The notes beneath the pieces were generated by a model, which was not told where the DNA came from, did no database searches, and worked only from the letters and a program-made list of their open reading frames with translations. A program made the translations under genes and the position numbers. Shown in pieces: positions 35,529 through 45,984 of a DNA stretch of 64,000 nucleotides (within the stretch, counting starts at the first letter, position 1; the number at the start of each line of letters is the position of its first letter). Source of the DNA: Linnemannia elongata (lineage: Eukaryota; Mortierellomycota; Mortierellomycetes; Mortierellales; Mortierellaceae); assembly GCA_036320915.1 (NCBI GenBank), contig JAXBDG010000020.1, forward strand, positions 496,001-560,000, written 5' to 3'.

Positions 35529-37723
35529 TCAAGAGTCAATATAACCGCTCAAGACCTTAAAGACATCCGTTAGACTGACGACTCCGACCACATGGTTTGT
35601 ATCGTTGATGATCCACAGTCGGTGGACCTTGGTCGCTTGCAGCTTCGAGAGTGTGTATCCGAACGTCGACTTCGCATTCACATCCAGGACAGGGTATTGA
35701 TCCTCGCCTGTCTCGACGCCTCTAGTCATCCGAACCTTGGACACAAACTGGAAGCAGCTCAACCACAGCCATGATGTCCTGAGATCTTTCATGATATGCT
35801 ACATTTGTCAATATATGGAAGTAGACAGACGGGAAAGAATAGTTAGTTGGCATTCTATCTGTGCCCTGCCAGGCGCCTCTCGTTTTTGTTCCCCGCTTGA
35901 CAAATGAAAAATGATAAAGTGATTGTACCTGAACATCGGTCATGCTAATGTTTCCAAGGAGTACGCCTTGATCATTCACGACTGCAAGAGACGATACTTC
36001 ATTTGTACCTAGATGTGCAGGAGGAATTCATAGTGATAGAGTGAGTTGTTTAACTTCTTCTCTACTCTTAAAGGACAACGAGTCAAGAGTGGATCAATTG
36101 GCGGGTTCTCCGTAGTTCTCCTGATTGTCTCCTTCTGAAAAACTCTGTTCCTTGCGAACAATGACGATGGGATTGTGCAACTTACTCATGATGATGAGTG
36201 CCTCCAGAACTTGTGTTTCTCCGGTGACGGACAAAACCTTGACGCCAGTAAGACCCAGTTGTTGGAGCTAAAGAGGCGTACATTTTTGCCAGCGATTTGC
36301 AGTCAAATGACGGTTAGCATCAAAAAGTTACATTCTCTATTACTCCGATCCCATTGCATCACACACACAGTTCCACTCCCCACGTCGACTTACGCCTTTT
36401 TGCATCAGTGGTTGGAGCTGTGGGAACTCGCTTAACTATTAATACAGGATAGAAGACAACGGGGGGTCAGTGCTTTTGCTCAAAAGGGTGAGGGAAGATC
36501 TCCCCGCCGAATGAAAAAAAAAAATCCCCAAAACAAAAAAAGAAAACGTGATTTTAGCTCTTTGTCATCTTGCATGAATGAGGGGTGTTAGGAGGGAATT
36601 AAAAGAACAAAGGTAGGCACACTTACATGACGCATAAGGTAATCCAGAGTCAAGGACTGGGTGAGAACCCCAATCATGTTTCCTTCAGAATCCATTACAG
36701 CCACTAAAACATAGAGACACAGACAAGCGGGGAAATAAAGAGGATCGGTAAGAATTTAGAAGGCAAGTCGCACAGTGAGCAAGCGAATGCAAGACATAAC
36801 GGGGCCCAGGCCTGCTCCCATGATCATACAATCATTTTTTTTTATCCGTCCGTGAATACCAAACACTCTGACACATAAACAACGCTCACAGTGCTTTACA
36901 TTACCTCGGTGGATCCCTGTGCCAAAGTCGTTGACCACACCTCCCAATTTCGTCTCTGCGAGCACTGTACAGAATGGGTCATTGCCCGAGAGATCTAAAA
37001 AAGAAAACAAACAGAAGCCGTCCAAAAAGGAGAAGAGTTGCAGTAAGTAAGCAGTCATCCATTTCACTCCACATGAACAGCAACGACAAGGAGAAATGAC
37101 AGGGCGACTCATTTTACCGGATACGAGCTTAACGGGTACATTCTGGCTGCGGTTGGTCTTTTGGATGAGATCCCGAATCTCCATGGTCTGGTCTTCCAAG
37201 GGGACTTCCATCTTTTTGAGGACCAGGAGGATGTAGGTCATCAAATCGCTGTAGTCGAACATGCCGACAAACATCTTTCGTGCCGAGTCGTAAATGGGTG
37301 CCGAGCTGACTCCCTTCTTGAGGAGCACCTATTTTGATTATCAATTCGTTTGCAAAGAGTGAAGGGCAGTTGGAATTGTTAATCCTTTTGCCATGAGAAA
37401 AAAATTGGTCGATGTTCGGTCCATAATGTGCGCGATCCTTGCTGCGTGTGAAATTTGGCGTGGCGAGTTGAAAAGCTAGTTACCGACCTCGCTAGCGTCC
37501 TCGACTGAGCTGTTAGCATCACTATAGAAGAGTGATAGATGGTGTTAAGAAGGCGTGAGTGCGAGGAGCCAAGATGTGGAGTTTTGACGAGAGAAGAGGG
37601 AAAGTGAGGAAGTTACATAATGACGACGGGCTGGTTCTCGAGGAGTTTCCCGACTTGCAGCATGGACCAATCGTGGTGCGAGGTTGTGAGCCCTTCCCTG
37701 TGATGGTTGATTCCGTCGGTCAT
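35529..37723 (-). CDS. four-CBS-domain regulatory protein, Sds23/Moc1 type, related to AMPK gamma
   Basis: Nine exons in transcript order: 37617-37723, 37488-37521, 37118-37328, 36905-36994, 36627-36703, 36394-36435, 36186-36267, 35929-36008, 35529-35798. All phases join, giving 330 aa. Four CBS repeats are visible: VLLKKGVSSAPIYD...VGMFDYSDL; GTGIHRVAVMD...IGVLTQS; EVSSLAVVND...LGNISMTDV; and ATKVHRLWIIND...VGVVSLTDV. The LGNISMTDV and KLQATKVHRLW blocks match my memory of Sds23/Moc1 (phosphatase-linked stress and cell-cycle regulators) better than Snf4, although both bind adenine nucleotides through CBS pairs. The second junction uses a weak GTCGGT donor, four bases from a better GTAACT that would break the frame. 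Two exons are very small (34 and 42 nt). Confidence 0.85.
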
Positions 37724-37886
37724 ATCTGTTGTTCTTGTGATGGTGTTGTAGTGGTGTTTGCTTTGTCGTGTGAAGTGTGAAGATTGAAAGAAGAGAAAGA
37801 TGAACGTGCGAAAAAAAAGACGATCAATCTTTTTGCTGCTCAGTCCACCCCAAACCACGTGTCGTTGACTGCTTTTTGATCAGCAA

Positions 37887-37922
<36 letters not shown>

Positions 37923-39245
37923 ACCCTGAGCATCCGTTTTTTTTTTTATGCAAATATCACCCGGATCAAGGAAGCTCGTTGGTGCAATGCAATCGGCTTC
38001 GCTTCTCACTCCTGCATTGATTCATTGTCTGTTACTTGTATTGGAGTCACTTTGGCATAGGAGACAGGCATACAGAGGCAAGTCATTGCGATTGCGTAAA
38101 ATAGCCCTCTCTGATTCTCTGGAGGACATAAAAAAAAGAGAAAATTTCCGGGGTGTCGGGAAAGCTCTCATTGGTCGAATAATAGCTGCAGTCATCTCGA
38201 GATCGGTACTTTTTGTCGCCCTTTGTCGCAGAAAGAGCTTGTTTACGTTTGTTGTTGTTGTGGATGGGACGGGTTGGAAGATGTGTGTCCAGACCACACC
38301 TGCAACTACAATGGTGGCCATAGGTGAGCAGTAATAGAGTGATAAGATGACGAGCACCACTTCAAAAGGATGATACCATGGCATGAATGCATTGAAGAAC
38401 CATCACCAAGTTTTTAGAAGGAGGTCGACTTTGTTTGCTGTCAAATAGAGAATGTGCAAAAAGAGAAAAGAAAAAAGGGAACAGGGAGGTGCATGAGAGC
38501 GAGCACACAACGAGGGGTCAAACCTTGTTTTTTTTTTTTTTTCTCTCTGTTTTTTTTTTCTCTTTGGCCCTTTGACTTTCTTTTAATTTTTTTCTTCCTC
38601 GTCTTTGTTGTCATTTTTTTTTTATTCTTTCTCTCCTTCCTTCCGTTCTTTCCTCCTCCACTACCATAGCTCCTCTTTTTCTCTCATTCATCGTTCCATT
38701 CATCAAGAGAAAAAGATCAATTCACCTCATTCATTCATCAAACCCCACAACTACACCTCCCTACACTTCTCAAGTCTCCTCACCACATAACCCAAGCCAG
38801 CTCCTTCCTGTCCACATATCTTCCCAACCAACAGGACCTCGACCTGCTTTTGTTCTTGGCACTATACTTCTTTCCTTTGCAAACAGAGTCGACTTCAGGA
38901 TACACCTCACCAGATCCTTTCAGCCACTAGGTAGGATATTATGGTCTGACTCATGATAGAAAGGCATATTTTAATGTTCAAGGGAAGAAAGAGACAAATA
39001 TGCTCTATAAAGAGTAAAGAGATGGGCAGTACGGCCAGACTGTACCCCATACGAAAGGTCCAAGAATACGACAGCAATATTTTCTTACATGACGACCAAA
39101 GGTCCAAGACATCCGAGGAGTGGAAGAGTGGACCACCCAAAAAAAAAAAAAAAAAAAAAAAAAGAAATAGAGTTGATGACTTTTTTGTTGTTATTTTTTT
39201 TCTGTCTTTCGTGTGTGTTGTGTACCACGGACATCTCAGACAACG

Positions 39246-39284
<39 letters not shown>
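39246..39284. repeat. poly(A) run, 39 nt
   Basis: Uninterrupted A homopolymer in the divergent region upstream of the C2H2 gene. Confidence 0.9.
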
Positions 39285-39286
<2 letters not shown>

Positions 39287-40458
39287 TAAACAACACATCC
39301 CTTTTTCTAGTCTTTTCTGACACCTCCTTCCAGGCCACATCCCACAATCCTGTGCATCATTGCATGCCCCTCTTTTCCTACCCTGCCTGACCCCTTTCCC
39401 CTTCCGCTCCTCTCCCCTTTCCCCTTCCTCCCTTTCTCCAACTCCATCTTAGTCATCCTCCTTTTCTAATACATACATACTTCCTATACTTCCTTTACAC
39501 TTCCTCGACCACTCAGAAGCTCCATCAGCCCTGTCCTTGCCCTCCACTCTTTGTGTAATCAAATCAAATTCATCTCTTTCATTTATATCGCGCTCGTCCA
39601 TCCATATCCATTGCAATGATGTTAATAATAATCCCACATACTACAACACACCCCACCGACATGTACATATGTTCGACAGTCCCATTCTTTTTCCTCTTTG
39701 TCAGTCAGGGACACAACATTTTCTTTCTAATGTCCGACAAGAGACAGGAGAGACAATTGCTTTACAGCACCCAAACAACAACAATAACAAAAAAAAAAAA
39801 AAAAAAAAAAAAAAATTGTGTGGCCAATCCTCGTTCCCCGACTCATCTCCTTACATTTTTTTTTTCAAACCCAATTCCTCGACAACAACTCATCTGTCAG
39901 TCGATCGGTTGGTCAGTTGTGGCAAATGTACAATACTGATAAAAAAAAAGGGCTGTTTTGTCGCTTCAAGTCAATAACTGCAGCAGAGTGAATGGTGTTT
40001 ACAGTACGCTGTTTACCACATCGAAATCATGACAATCCTTCCCTATCATTCTGGTCATTCATTTGTATCCTTTCACACAACGTCTACTCTTTCGCAGCCC
40101 TCATGATAAATGAGGCATTAGCCCGATCATCACCTGTCCTATTTACCATTAGCATTAGCATTTGCTTCTCTACTTCTCGTTGTCTCCCTCCCTTCTTATT
40201 TCAATCCAGTCTACACCCGACTCGACGTTGTTACTTTCTATCTTCCCTGACACAAAAAGAAGAAAAGAAAAAGAAGCTGTCTTCCTTTCGCATTTGACTA
40301 TTGAAGGCGCGCATCATCCTTTCTCCAGACGCGGCGGCGGGCGGCGTATCCATATTTTCTCTCAATTCCCTCATAACTAACATTCTTTGTTGTCTTTCAT
40401 TCAATTCGAAATTAAAATAGTACCACGACAAACGCTCTCAACAAACGCCCTTTCTCGC

Positions 40459-40460
<2 letters not shown>

Positions 40461-40496
<36 letters not shown>
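40461..40496. repeat. poly(T) run, 36 nt
   Basis: Uninterrupted T homopolymer about 170 bp upstream of the C2H2 gene start codon; likely part of its promoter or leader. Confidence 0.9.
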
Positions 40497-40666
40497 CTTT
40501 CATAATATCGCAATCGCGAGTCAAGCAGCGACAGAAAAATTCAATCTAGCGGCAGCTTCTATCCTAGTTCAGATTTCAATTTTGCTTTTGTTTTTCTGTT
40601 TCCCTTTCCCAACCTCTTTCTTTATCCTACTTCAACACACTTTCCACTTTTGAACGATCGGCAGCC

Positions 40667-43315
40667 ATGGTGTCCTCGTCTTCGTCTGGCCCACCAGCAT
40701 CCTCTTCTTCCTCGTCCCACCCTCAGCCCATCTACCCATCAAAGTCTCATCCCTATCAACAGCAGCAGGGGCAACATCAACAGCACAACCCCTATCCACA
40801 ATATCCTCATCAATCGTCGGCACCTCCATCACACGCCGACAGGTCGCGCTCACAGCAACCCTCTCGAGGATTTGCTCCAACACCATCCTCGACCCATCAA
40901 TCGCCCGTCATGATGAAACAGAACGTGCACTACCCCCCCTCTTCCTCTCTTCATCCTCAACATCAGCAGGGGCACTCGAACGCTCCTCTGCCTCAGTCTC
41001 GCCCTCATAAACAGCAACAGCAACAACAACCACCCTCGCACATGGGGGATCACGAGCATCCGCACGCTCCGCACGCACGGGCGCACTCTAACTCTGTTGG
41101 TTCAGGAGGCAGGGAGGCCCATGCAGGTTCTGGACATCATCATTCTCAGAATCCGCACGACCCAACCAACGGTCTGCACCGAACTCACAGTCGAAACCAA
41201 AGCCAAGGCAGCAACAACGGTCTTGATCACCACCTTTTGCGCCTCGGGTATGGTTTTTTTTTCATTTTTCTCCTGTTCCAATTGATCCTGTAAATTGAAT
41301 CGGACAAAAAAAAAGAGAGTTCATATGCTCACACTTCCACTTGCTCTCTTTCACGCGGCTTTCTTTTATATATAGGGCATTACCACATCCTGATCAAGGA
41401 TCAGATCCCAATATCGCCGGTCATCGCCCTTCTTCCTCGAGATCATCGTCATCTGTCACCGCCTCTGGGGTTGCTCAGGCGACGCGCCATCCTCAGCCAC
41501 AGCAGCATCACGGTCATGCCTCCGGTCCTCACTCGACTTTCTCAGCACCTCCACCCCCGCCAGCAAACGCGACCCACGGAGGAGTAGGACCGATCCGGTC
41601 GCACAATTCTCACCACCCTCACCCTTACCACACTCCTTCGTCCTCCTCTTCTCAGTCCCAAAACTCACATTCTCGGTCACACTCTCATTCACACCCACAC
41701 CCTCCACATCCTCACTCTCACCGTCATACTTCTTCTTCCAACCCCTATCCGAACCCTGCCCAGCGACATGGCTATCCTTACGACCCTTCATCATCAGGAC
41801 CAGCACCAGGTTTTCCTCATCCAGAATCTTACAATCCTCACCGCCACTCGTCGCATAAGAGCGAATCCTACCTCCAGTCCCCAAGCCCTTCTGGCCGCCG
41901 ACCCTCCCAATCCCACCGCTCACAAGGACCAACAGCGGGTGGGCCACAACAGCAATCGATGGCAATAGACGAAGATGAAGACGATGAAGAAGACGATGGC
42001 GAGATCAAGCCGGATACCCGAGGTCGGCGGCGATCCAACAGCTTCACGAGCGGTCAAGCACAGGACGGAGGTGCTAATAAGAAGCAGGCGCAAGATGGCG
42101 ATCACTCGGATGTCCACAAGTGCATGGATTGTGGCAAGGTCTACAAGCACCCCAACTGCCTTTGGAAGCATCGCTGGCTCCACTCCCAGTACTGGAAGGT
42201 GAGCTTTCCTTGCAAAACTTGTCGAAAGTGGATACACGTCTTTTTAAAGAATGTCGGCATCTGTGTATTAATGTCTATCCAAATACATTCAATAGAGTGC
42301 CACCAAGTTTTTGCTGTCGAAGCATCAGCAGGTTCAGTTAATGGAGGCGGCGGCAATCTTGCTGGGCATGGACGAGTCGCGTCAGGGAGACAACGACCCT
42401 ATTGTCAGCATGTTCAGCAAACAGCGTGGAGCCCTGGCCAACAGCGTCGGATCTGGAGCTTCGTCTTCGTCGGCCTCGCCTCCTACATCTACAAAATCCC
42501 TCTCGGGTTCGCCTCCTCCCCAGTCAGAACGCCAGCAGCGTAACAACCACAACACTTCGACGGGCGCTAGTAGGACGATGGAGGTTCAGCATGCGGATAT
42601 TCAGATGCTGACGGCGTTGCGTGGAGGACATGCGTCTCTCAAGGCGACCTCAACTTCGTTCCCAACACCTCCACCCACCGTCGCTACTGTCGCCAACAGC
42701 ACGGCGGTTAATTCGACTCCATCAGGAGCAACTTCTTCTAAAAACGCTCCCACCACCAACACCTCTGCGTCATCGTCGCAGCCGTCTTCGTTGTCATCTT
42801 CGCCCAGTCACCCAAAGGCTGGAGTAACCACCTGCTCGTCCTCTTCAAGGTCCACCCCACCCACCTTGACCGCTGACGATGAGAGCGTCCCCGAGATGGA
42901 CGAAGAAATGACGATTGTCACACCTCCCTCCCGTGGGGAGTCAACCCCTATCATTCCGGTGGTCCGTGTTCTCGAGAAGCTGGGCGGATCCAACAGTGTC
43001 GGAGTCGTTGGGATGGGCATCGGTATGGATGTCGACCCACCCAAGCATCAGCAGGGATCTCAGACCCGGTCCGTAGCCAAACAAGGCCCACCTCATTCGC
43101 AGCAACAGCAGCATGAACACAGAGGAGGAGAGGATCGTTACCGGTATTCGGGATATCAACAACAGCAGCAGCAGCAGCACCAGCAGCCGCTGCCATTCCA
43201 TCATCAACCTCACCTCCAGGGTCCTGCACGTCCCTATACGTATCATCAAAGCGAACAACAGCAACATTCGCGCCATCACCAGCAACAGCCTCAGCAGCAG
43301 CAACATCGCTCGTAA
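40667..43315 (+). CDS. C2H2 zinc-finger putative transcription factor, single finger
   Basis: Exons 40667-41247, 41376-42198 and 42296-43315 (donors GTATGG and GTGAGC, both acceptors TAG) give 807 aa. One classical finger is visible: Cys443-x2-Cys446-x12-His459-x3-His463 (HKCMDCGKVYKHPNCLWKHRWLH). It is followed across the second intron by KFLLSKHQQVQLMEAAAILLGMDES, which looks structured and conserved. Everything else is low complexity: His/Ser/Pro-rich before the finger, an acidic block (about residues 395-405), Ser/Pro/Thr-rich after it and a Gln/His-rich C terminus. The start is an ATG in good context after a T-rich leader. A nuclear DNA-binding regulator is the natural reading; targets are unknown. 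Confidence 0.85.
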
Positions 43316-43915
43316 GACGCTTTCGCTCTCCATTTTTTCCTTAATCTTCTCTCTTCCCTTCTTTTACCTTTTTTTTTTTTTTTTTCATTGCCTTTTTATT
43401 TTTCCACTTTTTTTCATTACCTTTGTACCATGATCATGACACACTACCTTAATGGCCAAATCCCTATCTCATTTACTCACTCGCTTTCACGCGTCCAAAC
43501 CCTGATGCACTCCACAAAAAAGCATTTTTTCACACCTACCTGACAACAACAGCTCTTACAACCCAGACAGAAAACTTGAAAAAAATGTAGCGAAAGACAA
43601 CTTGCTCGATCCACAATCAAAATGTAAATACACCACAAACACGATAAACTTCCTACGAGTTTTTCACTTGGGATTTTGCATATCCCGTCTTATGTCAACG
43701 ATGTTCCGGGAGAAAAATTCAATTTGCTTGTTTATCGGATCATATTTATTTGACAAACAAATGGGCTTTAGTGTTCTTGCTATGCTTGATCCCTCCTTGT
43801 GTTGGATTTATATTCCTGATATGAGGGTGATAAGAGGCGATTGTTGCTGTTATTGTTGCTAGTGCTTGTTGTTGTTTGTTAGAAGGGTATCAGTGCAGAA
43901 GAAAAGGTCTCCTGT
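43316..43915. other. convergent intergenic region
   Basis: The 3' sides of the C2H2 gene (plus) and the light-chain gene (minus) meet here. A T-rich tract lies at about 43370-43386. The frame at 43602-43862 lacks gene-like features. Confidence 0.5.
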
Positions 43916-45576
43916 CTAAGAGGACAAGATCATCCTGACAAATTCTAATAACAATTATGAATTGACAATCGAGTATCCGTCAGCTCATCATTCATTCAAG
44001 GCACCAAGTTCTACAGTTCCTTCTGCCGTACCTCATCCTCAACTATGAGGTCAATCATCCCCCTCTTCCCTAATAAAAATGATGGATATAAGATCGTTAC
44101 CTTCATAGTGAACCTTGCCGCTCTTGTCAACCTCAACGCCCTTCAACAGCTCATCGACCTCACTGTCGCTCAGCTTCTCGCCCAAGTTTGTGAGTACTAA
44201 TGTAATGGTGTGCAGAATACAGCCAAGGTACGTTAGCTCTGTGAAGATATCATGCATCAATGAAACATAACAGAGAGGAAAAGACAAGTTTTAAAAGAGC
44301 GGAAACATACCAGAGCGGAGCTCTCCAACAGTAATACAGCCATCGTTCTCCTTGTCAAAAACCTTGAATCCGTTGATGAACTCGTTGTAGGTTCCTGCAG
44401 GCTTGAAGCCATCGGGGCGCATCAGAACCTTCAAGAAAGTGTCAAAGTTAATCACACGCGTGCCTATCCAGCCGAAATAAAAGGAGGTAGTAGGTCAGCA
44501 GGAAGAATATGGGAATACAAAGGTGCAACTTGCAGAAGCATTATTTAACTCAGCGCTATTTACCAGCGGGGTCCGCCTCGGCAACGAGCTCGCGGACCTG
44601 TGCCTGGGTGGGGTTCTGGCCAAGGGCGCGCAACAGGTCTCCGAGCGAGCTTGATTCGATCGTCCCATTGCCCTTGCGGTCAAAGAGACTGAATCCCTCC
44701 TTGAACTCTATTAACAATAAATGACGTCAAAAGAAGCAGATAGGGTATAGAGATTAGTACCATGTCGAAGTGTGGCCAGAGAAGTGGAAAGAAAAGGGTA
44801 AAGAGATCCTGTGGTTGCGATTGTGGTTCGAGGTAGGAGTGTGGTTGTGGAAGCGTGTGTGGTTGATTTGTTGTATGTTATCGCTTTTGCAATCGCATTC
44901 CCCACATGGAACAATGAAGAGCTTGCAAAAGGCGGAATGATGACCAAGACTATCCTTGTCAAGTCGCTTCGTGGCCTTCCTCGTGATACTGGAGTTGACG
45001 TAAGGAGTGAGTGAGCGGAGTGGAAAGGAGAAAGGGAGAAGCCAGCTTCATTTTCCTGGCCTGCTGGGTTGGGGTGGAAGGGCAGGGTAGGGCAGGAGAG
45101 GTATGTCTTCAATTCCAACTCGTCGAAAAACAAGGGGTTCGGCAAGTATCACGCGGATCGCGAGAAAAAAAGACAGATATCTCCTCTTCCCTCCCTCTCC
45201 TTTCTGCTTCGAAATATTCCTGGGCGCTGTTGTGGTGCTGACTGAGGGCTAAGGAGTATGAGCTGAAAATGCTTGTTGGTTTTTCTTCGTTACCGCTGAT
45301 TTGATCTTCGCTGATGGTAGCCTAGGTAAAGAAAAGGAGCGTGCCAATACACAAAAATATGGATGTGAGTAGGGTTGTCATTCAGGCTGCTCTTTTTCCT
45401 TTGCCACCAAGCAGAGTCGGGTTCCTGAGAGCAATTTCACAAATAAAAAAAAGAGATGTCGCGTTTTGAACGTCCATGAATTCAGGCATGTTGAATGAGG
45501 AGCGAGAATCCCCATCAAGTTAGAGGGCGCCTTGCTGAGTTGCGGGGGTTGCGGTTTCCTGAGTTGCCCTTACCAT
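43916..45576 (-). CDS. mlc1: myosin essential light chain, Cdc4/Mlc1 type
   Basis: EF-hand protein that binds IQ motifs of class II and V myosins and is needed for the cytokinetic ring in yeasts. Six exons in transcript order: 45574-45576 (ATG only), 45294-45321, 44564-44707, 44311-44463, 44101-44196, 43916-43944, all with GT-AG introns and consistent phases, give 150 aa. Features: SEDQISEFKEGFSLFDRKGNG at the N terminus, the family-typical [73 protein letters not shown], and the terminal EEFVRMILS. Loop residues are only partly calcium-competent, as usual for essential light chains. The family length (about 141-149 aa) fits. A MULE transposon ends 165 bp upstream of the start codon. Confidence 0.9.
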
Positions 45577-45731
45577 TGTGTGTTTTGTTGCGTTGGTGAG
45601 GGAGAGTTGTGTGGTGGAGTGATGAGTTGAAAAGCAAAAGAAAAGCAAGAACTAGAAAATGTGTGGAAGAAAACACAGAAGAGGGAAGTGGGTATGAGCA
45701 AGCTACACGTGACGAACGGTCACGAGACCTC

Positions 45732-45740
45732 GATTTTTCA
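45732..45740. repeat. left 9-bp target site duplication of the MULE
   Basis: GATTTTTCA directly abuts the left terminal inverted repeat and is repeated exactly, in the same orientation, at 49983-49991. Confidence 0.92.
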
Positions 45741-45765
45741 GAATCTCCTTATGAAGGCCCCGATT
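45741..45765 (+). repeat. left terminal inverted repeat of the MULE
   Basis: Twenty-five bases identical to the reverse complement of 49958-49982; similarity decays immediately inward, so the TIRs are short for a MULE. Confidence 0.92.
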
Positions 45766-45889
45766 CTGGACAAAAATACAGCTTTTGCGATCTCCCTTTC
45801 TTCTACGTCAGCGGTTTGATTCTCGTCCCTAATTGCAAGAATAAACATCAGGCTGTTCTCCTCTGCCTTCCGATACACAATCTTCCCTC

Positions 45890-45954
45890 TTTCACACACA
45901 AGCACCCCTCTCTCACACACAAGCATCCTTCTCTCACACACAAGCATCTCTCTC
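45890..45954 (+). repeat. 21-bp tandem repeat, three copies
   Basis: The TCACACACAAGCA unit recurs at 45892, 45913 and 45934, about 30 bp before the transposase start codon. The period is a multiple of three, but the frame it lies in is not the transposase frame. Confidence 0.85.
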
Positions 45955-45984
45955 CCATACAAAGTCGTCCTCTTCACTCGCGTC

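Larger units (their letters stand above)
37724..40666. other. gene-free divergent promoter region
   Basis: It separates the minus-strand CBS gene from the plus-strand C2H2 gene. Runs: A30 at 37890-37919, A25 at 39139-39163, A39 at 39246-39284, A27 at 39789-39815, T36 at 40461-40496. The last is about 170 bp before the C2H2 start codon. No gene-like frame seen. Confidence 0.5.

Noticed and set aside
35529..37723. Calling the CBS gene a plain Snf4/AMPK gamma
   Set aside because: The LGNISMTDV and KLQATKVHRLW blocks fit the Sds23/Moc1 branch better, and the typical Snf4 N-terminal YDVLP segment is missing.
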